In this document: positions 11,881 through 23,180 of the stretch, piece after piece
How the letters are laid out: every line of letters starts with the position of its first letter
Numbering within the stretch: the stretch's first letter is position 1
Origin: Halichondria panicea
Lineage: Eukaryota > Porifera > Demospongiae > Suberitida > Halichondriidae
Direction: 5' to 3'
DNA: 64,000 nucleotides
Assembly (NCBI RefSeq): GCF_963675165.1
Contig: NC_087391.1
Span: 3,181,001-3,245,000 of the forward strand
Translations under genes and position numbers: made by a program
Notes under the pieces: model-generated
Databases searched by the model: none
The model's input: only the letters and a program-made list of their open reading frames with translations
Told to the model about the DNA's origin: nothing

Positions 11881-14800
11881 AAGTATTATTGACAAGATAG
11901 GTGACAAGATAGGTTAATTAATTTGATGTACTGTATGTGCCCCCCAGGACTTAATGATAGCACTATTATATGTTCGTAGCGCATAGTTCATAGTTGAATT
12001 AGGCTCCTCCCACACTGTCCTCCCACACTGCTTTGATGTGCTGCTGTACTGCACTGTAACCCGTAATATTATTTTGTGTGTGATACGTTAATTTACTCTT
12101 GAGGTTAATTAGGCTCTTCCCACACTGCTTTGATGTGGACGAGCCTGTACCCCTGGCACTTAATCATATTCATAGCACGGTTCTCTTGTGGTTTATTTGG
12201 CTCCTCACATACTAGCCTAGACTCGCCAGCCAGCCCTTCCTCGGGGTAAGGGACTCCTATCTGAGAGTTGTGCCGGTGGAATTTTAATGAGTTGCATGTA
12301 TGACATCATCATGTGGTTTGTAATGTCTGACATGCGTGGGTTGCAAATGGCAAATGGCTAACACAATTACAAATAATGCTTAGTTTGTGGCAGAGAAACC
12401 AAGAAACTACTCATAAATTTTTTTCTTGGCTATTGTTTTAGGTTGCACTTGGGTGCGCTCCCAATGGTGGGATTTGATTGCAACAGGTGATATGTCGTTT
12501 CACTACCTTGCTTGACTGCATTAGTGACATCAATATTTTTCAATTGTATTGTACAGGTAATAATGCCTTTTTTCTTTCTCTCATTTATTTTACTTATCGT
12601 GCCTACTTGCCAGACGTAGACTTAAAACTAGTAAAGTACATAATTATTCTACGATTACCCATATTTACCAGGCCGTATTTTGATTGGCCTTCAATCGAGG
12701 CTGTGTAATACATAGCCTAGTTCTAATGTACAGTTCCTCACATTACTCCCTCCTTTGAGAGAGCTTGCGACATGCGTTATTATTCGAGTTTGTGTCCGCG
12801 CGATGGGCGGCGTTACAACACGGTCGTGGCACTCTTCTGGTCTTCTGGATCCATAGGACATCAGGTGTCGCATCCCCTTCAGGTGTCACATCATCCGTTG
12901 GTTCATCAGGATCGTTAGCAGTCCGCCTGAAGGTTATCCAGCCTGGGCGTCCTGGGCCAGCCCACCTGGAAACACGCATCCACACACATCCACACACTCT
13001 GTGTACTCCATTAATCAGGGAAATACACTTTGGAGGCAACTACATTTGGATGACAGCACTCGGTACGGCCCAATCTTGTAACCATGAGTGAAGCTTTTCT
13101 TGTCATGAGATTTCTTGTACAGTTCATTTAGTCTAGAGAGTAGATTACCACAAATGTCGCACAAATGTGTGAGTAGTTGCTGAAATGTAAATATCTTTTG
13201 ATTGGAGCATTTCGTGTTGATACCCGTGTGTAGATGAATGACTGAACTACAACATATCCAAAAATGTTTCGAAACATAAGGTGGTGGGTTTGTGGTGATT
13301 AATAGAACAACAGCAAATTGTTATAGTGGGTAATCGCTAACCTAAGTTCTTAGACTTTTATCACACAGTATAGGTTTAGGTATCCTGACCATCGGTCTAT
13401 AATTCATGTACACTTTTGGTTAGAGTAATATGTGTAACATCTTTGTTCCGGCACCGTGTCTAACCCTACCTGGCTAGTAACTGCAAATCAGGATCAGTCA
13501 TACTATCAATGAAAGAACAGCTAAAAAGCTGCTGAAATGGTCACTATGGTTTTCCATGTAAGAGGCTGCTCAAGAGTCAGTCATTTTATAATTCTAATTG
13601 GTATACGACACAATGAACTTTAACTGTCAGGTGCTGGTGGTGATTCTGCTTCACTATTTATATAGCGATGGAAACAAAAACTCACCACCACTGTCAGTGA
13701 AAAGTTCCAGACCTAGCTCTCTTGGCTGAAGATCGTTCTGCAATAAAAAAAATCGCATAATAACTGTAGCTGTAAGGTCAAACTCACCAATTCAGGGGTA
13801 GTAGATCTAGCTGAAGAGGGACATCCTACAAAACAATAATTTAATTTTGACTGTTTAGTTTCAACGTATGTCCTTTTACTGGCAGTAGCATGTCTTGGAA
13901 CTCGCTTTATGTATAACATATGGTCCCTCTTGTTGAGTTGGATGGCCAGATCTGGAACCCTTGTGGACATCAGGATATGTCCACACAATGTACTTTACAC
14001 ACTTTGTACTTTACTCCATGGTAGATCTAATATTTCTTTTGACACAGGAGAGGACACAGGAGAGGACAGTCATAATCAGTAGGTACTACGTACATTGCTC
14101 CAAGAACTAGTAGCTAGCTAGCTAGTACATGCAGTACAGACCACACATCTAGCTGTACTGTGTGAATAAAGGTCATAGGTCATGTGAATAACTCAATAAT
14201 GTATGCGCACTGAACTTGTAGTGATTCGTGAACGTCAGTCTCAAAACTAGGCCGCCTAGGTGAATCCTAGGCCGGGTTTTCACTTTTATATCAGTTTTGG
14301 CTAGTTTTGGCTGCGTTATTTTAGAAACAACTCGGCCTAACGTACCTCGGTTTCAGGCCGCTGGGAAGACCCCGCTCTCGGGGAATCGAGGCTATGTGCA
14401 CTCTCCTAACTTTTTTAAGAAGCTTAAGTGATTCAGTGGTATTTCAGTGTAATTCCGGATACCTACCTACAAATAATGTATTCAGATGTATTCAGAAAAT
14501 CAGTTGATTTTCATGCACATGTTAAGTTGACTGTCAATTCTTTATACTAAATCTATATTCTGCATGATCCGTACCTAAGTACAGCAATCACAGGAAGTGG
14601 CTAATTACACATACATACATTCAGTCAGTTCAGTCTATTTCCTGCTCTGCCACATCACTCTCTTCTCTCAAGGCAGCTCGTCCCGAGCTGCTTCATCCAT
14701 CTTCATCAGTCGAGCCGGGCCTCTCACTCTCGCTCTGAGTGGGTAATGAGTATTTGACCTGCGTGGCTTCTGCTGGTCCTCCTTTGGTTGTAAACTTGAG

Positions 14801-15749
14801 TAACAGTCAGGTACACTGTTAAAATTGATGTGTTAATTAGCACCCTACTTTTTTTTTTTATTGTCAGTGGGGTGCTAATTAGCACCCCAGTGCTCACTAG
14901 CACTCTAATGTGCAATAGAACACACTAAACTGAACAGTGAGTAATAGAACACACAAGACTGCTGAGAGTGTAAATAAACACACTGTAAACTAGCGCACTA
15001 TTGTAGTGTAAAGTATAGCACAGCACACTACCATCTGGACCTATATAAGTTAATTCTTCTACATAATTATGCCCACGTGCATGCACTTACACTACGCTGC
15101 ACGCGCATGCTTTCAAACAGTGCTGAGATTAAAATTATGTCATCAGGACTTTACACATGATTAATGACGGATATATAGACATAAGTTCAGGATGTATAGA
15201 TAAATTTAAGAGATTATGTCATCAGGACTTTGAATATAGATAAGTTCAGGATAGCACAAAGGACAAAATCGTTTTAAAGCACGATAATTTAAGAGCAGGA
15301 TTTAAATGAAACAAATGTCTTGAATGTAATAGGCGGACTTCATTGTCATCGTCATCTTCACCGTAACATAAAACAACGAAGAACAATTGACCGAAGTTAA
15401 AGGTGAAATGTAGCACAATCATTTCCTATGTGTATGTATATACATGGACATAGAATAGGATGACATTATAGTAGCATAATAGTAACCTAAGCCATAATGT
15501 GACATAACATTGTAATTTCTCACCTGTTCAACAAAAGTAATATCAATGGCCATGGCAGTCAGACACTGAGCTCAAGTTCATATGCAGCAGCATGGAAAGA
15601 TGGAAAGTTCACTGATCACCCCATCTCTAAAGTAATAGTAAATACTCAAGGCCACCATACTATTAACACTTTAAGCAATGCCTTTGATCATAGATCCAAT
15701 ATTCAAATTCTAGAGAACACCATGGTTAGACCAATTATAATCAAGGGCG
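11881..15749. other. Intergenic, repeats only
   Basis: A diverged tandem copy of 'AGGCTCCTCCCACACTG' occurs at about 12,000-12,140, and an inverted pair TTAATTAGCACCC / GGGGTGCTAATTAGCACC at 14,834-14,892. No gene family was recognised on either strand. The AT-rich stretch 15,060-15,540 is plain. Confidence 0.5.
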
Positions 15750-17551
15750 TATAGTGCAGTTAACCATCAATGTCTAAAACTGTGTAGCAAAAAGTACTGG
15801 TTATATCTGTCTGATATTATGTTAGTATGTGTACTTTTGCATAACAATACACTAAAAAAAATTTTAGCTCATAGAAGTGAAGCATTGTTGAGATATTAAC
15901 TTGCCCACAAAAATATACAAAATTATGTGGCCAGTGATGTCATCGATGACGCGTTTTTTGATGTTACCGTGGAAACGCATTTTATGTTTTTCTGTCTGTA
16001 GCGGCTCTAGCAGTGATTGTAGAAGCTAAATATGCCAAAGAAAAGCAAGAGAAGATTACAAGCAAGTGCAGCTCTTCAAAAACAGAGAAGATTATCCGCA
16101 ATTGGTGGTGCTACCTCAACTCTCTCGCAGTCGCAGTCGCAGTCACAAGCAGATGAAACTGTGCCTACACCTCCCAGTCTTCCCCCTGTTTCTCCCCTAA
16201 CACCAGTTTCTGAAGAATCTGGAGATGATACAGAGCCTGAATCTAGTGACAACGAAGAGCCAGATGTGCGATCACAGGAGGAGATTCTAGAAGATTTTTG
16301 TCTTGAATGGATGGTGACGCTTGACAACGATGAAAAAAGTCTCTGGCTGTTCTTCTGTGCCATTTTTCTGCCAAACATCATGGCATGAAAGCGACAGAAT
16401 CTGCTCAGCTTGCTGCTAGTTTTGTTGGAAAAAATGATAAGACTGTTAGGCGATGGAGGACTGGTGTATTACGTAACAAAGGAGTTTTACCTCAAAGTAA
16501 ACAGGGAAGATACGAAAGGAAGGGTGTACTTTGGCACAATGAGAATCTAAACAAGATGGCAACACAATATGTACGCAATAATTCTTCCATTAAAGGTAAA
16601 CCGAATATGACTACGTTCGATTTTTGTACGTGGGTAAATACAACTCTTCTACCGAGCCTTACTCTAGAACCAGGCTTCCCTCGAAAAGTTGGGGTAAGTA
16701 CCTGCCGAAAATGGTTGTTGACACTTGGTTTTGAAGTGATTACGCCACGAAAGGGAGTTTTTATCGATGGTCACAAAAGGGTAGATGTCGTCAAAGCCCG
16801 CACCGAGTACTTGAGAAGAATGGTCAAGTTGGGGTATGTTAGCTTGACCAATGGACCCACACCTGACGCAATTAAAGCAATCCCTGTAGATATTGAACCA
16901 AGATCGTCGATCTAAAACTGTGTTCATTTTTCATGACGAAACTACATTTCACTCAAACGATGACCAAATATTGAAATGGGGTCTAAAGGGCGAGAAAACA
17001 GATTTTATTGACAATCACATTTTATTGACAATCACAACGGGTTTTTGGCACTAACAGACGAAGAATATGATCAAGCAAAATAGTCTAATCCTGATGCAAA
17101 GAAATATGCAAGAGACTTTTTAGAATACGGAACTGGAACTTAAAAAGATTTGTGGCACATATGCACCGAGCTATTAAAATAGCAGAGATAAAGTACCCCA
17201 AAGATCAAGGATGGAGGCTTTGTTGGATCTTCGACAACAGTAGCTGCCACAACGCCATGGCTGACGATGCGTTACACGTTCATCGTATGAATATATTTCC
17301 CGGTGGTAAGCAGAGGATATTAAGAGATACAAGCTACAATGGCAAAGAACAATGGCAAAGAACAAAGAATGTACACTGTAGTAAATGGTCAGAAAGTTGC
17401 CAAAGGATTGAAGCGTGTTCTGGAAGAGAGAGGTATTTCAACTGACGGTCGAAATAAAGAGTGGATGCAGTCTGTTCTGTCTCAACACATCGATTTCAAA
17501 TTCGTGCCAAAGTTTCACCCAGAATTAAATCCTATTGAACGTGTATGGGCA

Positions 17552-17557
17552 CAGATG
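17552..17557. repeat. Target-site duplication, left copy (CAGATG)
   Basis: CAGATG here abuts the TATGGGG end. The second copy is at 23,175-23,180. Removing the inner element and one copy rejoins the host gene codon-perfectly as ...TGGGCACAGATG-AAGCGATAT... Confidence 0.95.
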
Positions 17558-17905
17558 TATGGGGTGTTATCTGTGTCAAAATTACTACGCCAGTGTGCAT
17601 ATGCCAGTGTGCAATGTGCATATGTCAACATGCATGTGCATATGCCAGTTATGCCAGTGTGCAATGTGCGTATGCCAGTGTGCAATGTGCGTATGTCAAC
17701 ATGCATGTGCATATTCCAGTGTGCAATGTGCATATGCCAACATGCATGTGCATATGCCAGTGTGCGTGTGCAAACATTGCACACACGTCGTCAACACATA
17801 TGCCAGTGTGCAATATGGATATGTCAACATGCATATGTCAACATGCTATGTCAACATGCATATGCATATGGGAATTTGCGTATGTCAGTGTGCAATATGT
17901 ATATA
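17558..17905. repeat. Left terminal inverted repeat with internal array
   Basis: After the 30-bp end come repeats alternating between 'TATGCCAGTGTGCAATGTGC' and 'ATATGTCAACATGCATGTGC'. The Cys/His-rich open frames across it on both strands are repeat artefacts. Confidence 0.93.
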
Positions 17906-18027
17906 CCTCAACTGACAACAATAATTATGCATAATTATGCCAGTGTAGGCATTTTTTTATGAAAATATTTGCTGGCAATGTAACATCCACATGGTCTGGA
18001 TTTTAAATAAAGCACAGCATCATCATC

Positions 18028-20797
18028 ATGGCTGACAAAATTAGCAGAGCAAACAGCCTCTTAAAAGAGGCTGCAGAGCTATTGAACCCTACTGATGAAG
18101 ATTCACCTCCAGGTCCATCTACTGCATCTACTGCATCTAGGCCTACCGGTACCGGCAGCTCGTCTGTCATATCTAGGTACGTGAGCCTGCATGTACGTGT
18201 GCATGTAGAATAACAGGAGTGCATTCCTGAGAATAATTATAGTACTGTTATGCAATCCATCCATTCAGTGTTTTCAATGTCCAAGAGTTCATGCCAAGGG
18301 CAACTGGCAGAAGAAGAAACGCTGGAAGCACCCCTTACGAGAAAAAGGGTCGAGCTGGAATGACATGGACACACAAATTCGTATGTCTTGGTCAAACTGC
18401 TGTTGAAAGTGTGCCAAATCCTCAAGATAAGTATACACTGAAACAAGCTGACCTCGGTGAGAAGAAACTTGTGTTCAAGCTAAACGGGGATTATGTTCAT
18501 CTTAAAGAAGTGATTTTGCAATCATTTCCGTTATTGGTTAAGGCTGGTGGCTTTGAGCTACACCGAACAGACGGCCCATACTCCAGGGCATTGATCCCAA
18601 TAGAACAGAAGTTCTTCACCTCAGTTGCTAAACTCAAGTCGTATGTGGTGCAAGCAAGGGTGTACATTCGCCCAGTTCAAGCTGACATTATGGACATTTT
18701 CGGCTTACCATGTGAGACTGGAGAGGTAAATGGAACAACTGACAAAATAATGTGCACAGTGCTATAATTATGTATGTTCTCCTTAATAAATTAAATGTAG
18801 GGTACAGAACCCAAAGAGAGGTGCTTGGAATGCGGAAAAGAAGTGGAAATCTCTTACTTAAAAACACATATTGAAGTGTGCAAAGAAGCAAGCGCCTTGT
18901 GCAAAAAAGAGAAGGAAAAGGGAAAGTAGGTATTCTTTACTTTTGTATCAATTTGCAACGGCTTTTTGTGTTAGGGATTCTGATTCTTGTGACAGCCTGC
19001 CCCCTACACCACCAACATTGGCTGAATTGCTACGGTCATCAGCAAGGAATGCAATCCGCTCTGGGCAGCCTGACCAGACCCCTACACCTCCAACATCATC
19101 AGCATGTTCAACAACCCGCTCTGGTCGTTTTGCATCGTAAGTCAAACAAACGTGATAACTCAATTATTTATTATACGATAGGGCATACATCAATCTCCTT
19201 GAGGAAGGCCTCCCTGACCCTACACCTCCAACATTGGCTGAAACATCAGCTTGTTCAACAACCCGCTCTGAGCAGCCTGTTCGTTTTTCATCCACTGGTT
19301 ATTCGTAAGTCAAACAAACGTCATAGACTCAATTATTTATTATACGATAGGGCATACGTCGATCTCCTCGAGGAAGACCTCCCTGCCGAATACGAGCCGG
19401 AACTACAGATGGCCTTAGAAGCTAGTCTTGCTACTGCTGAAAGAGATTTTTCAATGTAATAATAAGTGTTTCATGTACAGCTAATATAATAATATAACTA
19501 TCATAGGCAAGAAGTTGACACCCCTGAAATAGTCAAGCAACATGTCTCAGAACTGAACATTAAATGTGGAGTTGAAGACCCACACCAACAGCTAACTGTG
19601 CGACGTAAGCACCTCTGGGAGGACATCAAACGGTGTTTTTCGAAGCCCTACACAAATGTGTTACTGCCACTACGAGTCACCTTTGTCGGTGAATCTGGAG
19701 CTGATGAAGGTGGACCCAAACGAGAATTCTTTCGACTTGCATTGGAGTCTTGTATTGGTAATTCATCCTTGTTCACTGGTTCCACATACGAAAAAGTGCT
19801 CTTGCATAATACCACTGCTCTCCTCCAAAAGCATTATAAATATGTTGGGCACATTTGTGCAATGTCCATAGTGCAAGGTGGACCTGGACCCATGTGTTTT
19901 TCAAGTTGGGTATATGATTATTTAGCCGAAGGGTTGGACGGTGTGGTGATCAATGTCAGTGATGTACTTGTTGATTCAGTGAAAGATTTTTTGGGAAAGG
20001 TACGCTATACACCTAACATGATTCAGACTATAATTATGTTGATATACAGGTTGCACTGACTACTGACGTCACCACCCTTCGTGAGCTCTTGCGTGAAGAT
20101 CCAGCTGATGTTGTTTTTGAGTGTGGGTTCTCGAAACCTATCACACAAGTGTCCTTAGAAGATGTCCCAATGTTGCACAAGGCGATAGCCATCAATTCGT
20201 GTTTGGTGCCAATCAAAGCCGAGTTGGATCAAATGAAAGAAGGTTTGCGTCTATTTAACGTTGACGGACTCCTCAAGAAATATCCAGCCAAGATGAAGAA
20301 GCTGTTTGTGGTATGTGGCTCACCAGCTCGCCTTTCTCTAGCGGAGTTTATGGCACTCACTGAGTATAACTACTCCGTCAATGGTTCAAATGACAGAGAG
20401 GCAGAAGAGTCTACCACTATGAACTGGGTTGAATTTCTGGCGGAAATAGAAAATGGACTAGCAGGTAAACCAGACATTCTAAGAGTATGTGTGCAAGATA
20501 TCTGTGATTCTTATCTTTACAGTGTGCACCGTTCATTCTATTGATGGAGGGAATGAGGAACACACACTCAGCTTGGAAGATATACTTGTTTTTGCAACTG
20601 GAGCTGACCGAGTTCCTCCAATGGGCTTCCATAAAATGGTGACGATCGATTTTGACCGATCAAACATATTCCCTACTGCCTCCACTTGTTCTCTGACGAT
20701 GTACCTGCCCATGGCCACTACTATGATGTCTTATGACCAATTTAAAACTGGCATGATTGAAGGACTAGTAAGCGGTTTTGGTTTTGGACAAGCCTAA
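18028..20797 (+). CDS. HECT-type E3 ubiquitin ligase with UBZ-like finger and UIM (G2E3-like), transposon-encoded
   Basis: Nine exons: 18,028-18,176, 18,269-18,725, 18,801-18,925, 18,975-19,136, 19,182-19,304, 19,351-19,455, 19,507-19,999, 20,050-20,464, 20,523-20,797. They total 2,304 bp, giving 767 residues in one open frame, and every intron is GT-AG. Residues 1-55 are Ser/Thr/Pro-rich. Residues 130-200 hold the AGGFELHR...ARVYIRPVQ block typical of G2E3-like proteins. Residues 210-229 form C-x2-C-x11-H-x3-C, the Rad18-type ubiquitin-binding (UBZ4) spacing. A UIM (YEPELQMALEASLATAE) lies near 353-369. HECT fills about 395-767, with the catalytic Cys at 732 in TASTCSLT, 35 residues before the end GFGFGQA. 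Expected role: thioester-linked ubiquitin transfer, reading ubiquitin through UBZ and UIM. The reading frame is intact, unlike nearly every other gene here, which suggests recent insertion or selection. Confidence 0.93.
19078..19393 (+). repeat. Tandem duplication of an exon-intron unit inside the HECT gene
   Basis: Two copies of about 150-165 bp each run from CCTACACCTCCAACAT through a 45-46-bp intron to GGCATAC..GATCTCCT-type sequence. The two introns (19,137-19,181 and 19,305-19,350) are nearly identical, both starting GTAAGTCAAACAAACGT. The coding result is a repeated TPPT...SACSTTRS...SAY-NLLEE-LP block. Confidence 0.88.
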
Positions 20798-20811
20798 CTG
20801 TTCATAGTTGA

Positions 20812-20990
20812 AGAACCACTTCTGTTTTTCATTTGGTTGCAATCACGTATTTTAATCACTGTGAGAACCACTTCATTTTGATTGCAGAACCACTTTTGTT
20901 TTTTTCTTTTTCATTGGTTGCAATCACGTATTTTAATCACTGTGAGAGCCACTTCATTTTGATTGCAGAACCACTTTTGTTTTTTCATTC
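20812..20990. repeat. About 75-bp tandem repeat downstream of the HECT gene
   Basis: Two and a half copies of a unit containing 'GGTTGCAATCACGTATTTTA' and 'GAACCACTT'. It lies between the two convergent genes, where transcript 3' ends are expected. Confidence 0.85.
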
Positions 20991-21018
20991 ATTGATTATA
21001 AAAATAAAATAAACAATC

Positions 21019-22866
21019 TCAAACTAGTATATCAATAGCTTGTCGATACAAATTTATACCATAGTTGGAATCATCTCCAGTAGGATCAATATTGCACCGA
21101 CGTAATTGTTGTAAGCATAGTTAAGGGTTTGGCATTGTCACCTGTGGTACAACTACAGTATGGTCATCAAGCGAGTACGGTAGTGGAGCACTGAGGTCGA
21201 TTCCATCACTTACAGATACAGACCCCTATAGAAAAACAACGTATTAGAACAAGCACCAACAACTAAGTGATTACATCATTGAGGGGAATTTGATTTTTGA
21301 CAGTAGTAGTATGGACATAATTATAATTATTTATACAAGCTGAGCTAAAAATGTTCTGGGAAGGAATATATGTCCCGGACCCCGATCCTCCTATAGTTTG
21401 TATAGTTGTATAGTTTGCAATGCACCTTGTGCATATGTACGCACCCCCCCTCCCCCCAATTTTTTATTTCGCCTATTTGCCCTAAATAAATCACAAAGTT
21501 CACTTAAAACTTACATAGTTTTATAGTTTTGTTGGTGTATCTGTGCACAGCGAATAGCACCAGAAACAAACAATTGTATCGGACTTCGATTCCCACAGGA
21601 GCTCAGTGGGTGGTGAGCATAAGCATATCTAAAACTGTCCAGGCTCTGTTGAATTCTCGGTTTATAGACATAGTGGAGAACAAGTAAATGAAGCTCGTTG
21701 CATGGATCAAGATGTCCACACGTTTCGAGATAAGAGAAGATGTTGTAGTATAGACCAAGACAACCTTGATACACGTCTCTCCAAAGTCTCTCGATTCTTT
21801 GGTTATGAACCGATCGACCCATAATCATACCTTCACCTAATCCAGTGTGCTGGCGAGACCACATGTATTCGGCTACCTTAATATTTTCTCCTCCCATATC
21901 TGATCTCACTCGTAGTGGACATCCGTACGTGTTAACTGCTTCAAGGAAATACTGAAAAACCAATTCGGAAGTGTTGGTAGTAGAACAATTCAAAAACACA
22001 GGCAACCTTGAATAACCATCTATTCCACCATGCACCACAAATCTCCATCTGGGTTAAAAAAAACTGGTTTATACAGCTGCATGCATGTATATAATTATAC
22101 AGAAAACTTAGTGGCCACATAATTATGTATTGTGCACACATACTTAAATAGGCGGCCATACCTATTATAGGCTACATAAAAAAGCATCATACCTTACTAA
22201 TTTATGGTTTCCATCTATGTGCCATAAATATTGGGGTGCAGGAACGTTGTAGACTCGTCGACGTACACTGGTATGAAGCCTACTAGCTATACCCTCAGGA
22301 TCAGTCCGTCGTAGAGATTCTCTTACTCGAATTTGTTGAGTAATTATTCCCTGTGCCCGAAGGTGACCGTTCATCATTTTGCTACCACATCCTGGATGTT
22401 GTGCAGATATTGTTGTCACAATCTCATCGAGGTTTTGGTCGCTGATACAGCAATAGTTAGTTTCATATGAGAGGCCATACTGCCTCATTCGCCTACAAAC
22501 AGTACTTCTAGACACACCAAGAATTGTGGCAATGTCTTGAGACGTGAACTGGAGGTCCATGAGACTCTCAAGTGCACTAGGGGAAATTTCGAATGCAGGC
22601 CGGCCTGGTATGGATACTTCAACATCTTGAAATTGCTTCCAGCACTCAAATACATTTTGTATTACTTGAGAAGGAATTAGACCACCAAAACTTAAATCAG
22701 TTTCGATCAAGTCAGCATATAGTGATTCCAGGCGAACACAAAAGTTTTCTAACTCGTCAGTGTCATCTACATCAACATGCTGTATACTAACAACAAGTGC
22801 ATCAAGCCTATTCGCAAGTGAAGCTACAACTCCTTCCATTTGGTGGGCTTTGCATTTAGAGCACAC
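21019..22866 (-). CDS. DD35E integrase-type transposase, copy B
   Basis: Three exons on the minus strand: 22,866-22,193, 22,048-21,515 and 21,225-21,019. The protein starts MCSKCKAHQ and has a helix-turn-helix (FTSQDIATILGVSRSTVCRRM). The catalytic core has its first Asp in LWHIDGNHKL, the second in RSDMGGENI and the Glu in HNQRIERLWRDV; exactly 35 residues separate the last two. GGIDGYSR follows the first Asp, as usual for this family. An 8-bp duplication ends exon 2 (21,515-21,530). Discounting it makes the three exons total 1,407 bp (468 residues) and restores phase into exon 3. A TAA at 21,121-21,123 would remove the last 33 or so residues, beyond the core. It lies 222 bp from the HECT stop and 60 bp from the right inverted repeat. 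Expected role: mobilising this element. Confidence 0.88.
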
Positions 22867-22924
22867 CTAGCATGTTCACCTTTGACCTCCGCATGACATG
22901 TACGTATCGTGAACTTGCGATGTC

Positions 22925-23174
22925 ATACATCATAGATACATGCATGTAAATTCACATGCTGACATATACACATTGGACACTGACATAATTATATAAATGT
23001 GCAGCACACATTGATTGCACACTGGCATATGCATATGCATGTTGACATATGCACATTGCACACTGGCATATGCACATGCATGTTGACATATGCACATTGC
23101 ACACCGGCATATGCACATTGCACACCGGCATATGCACACTGGCATAGTAATTTTGACACAGATAACACCCCATA
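22925..23174. repeat. Right terminal inverted repeat with internal array
   Basis: Reverse complement of the left end: the first 30 bases are identical, followed by the same alternating 20-21-bp units. The array starts about 60 bp from the integrase start, so it may also contain that gene's promoter. Confidence 0.93.
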
Positions 23175-23180
23175 CAGATG
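23175..23180. repeat. Target-site duplication, right copy (CAGATG)
   Basis: Abuts the element end ...CACCCCATA and is followed at once by the continuation of the interrupted transposase gene. Confidence 0.95.

Larger units (their letters stand above)
17558..23174. mobile_element. 5,617-bp integrase-type DNA transposon carrying a HECT E3 ligase (IS3EU-like)
   Basis: The ends are exact: TATGGGGTGTTATCTGTGTC starts at 17,558 and its reverse complement ends at 23,174, with the first 30 bases identical. CAGATG is duplicated on both sides. The element contains two convergent genes: a nine-exon HECT ligase (18,028-20,797, plus) and a three-exon DD35E integrase-type transposase (21,019-22,866, minus). 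The inverted ends continue inward for about 250-350 bp as arrays of alternating 20-21-bp units. The 6-bp duplication, TAT...ATA ends and integrase-like transposase fit the eukaryotic IS3EU group as I recall it; this is not checked. No other gene fits in the space. Confidence 0.92.

Noticed and set aside
12691..13039. End of a Ty3/gypsy-like polyprotein on the minus strand
   Set aside because: Only a vague resemblance; no integrase, RT or LTR nearby.
16076..16381. Antisense frame opposite the DDE_3 transposase N-terminus
   Set aside because: Shadow of the Ser/Gln-rich sense-strand coding sequence.
17535..17962. Cys/His-rich frames resembling metal-binding proteins (also 22,930-23,219)
   Set aside because: They are translations of the inverted-repeat arrays of the inner transposon.
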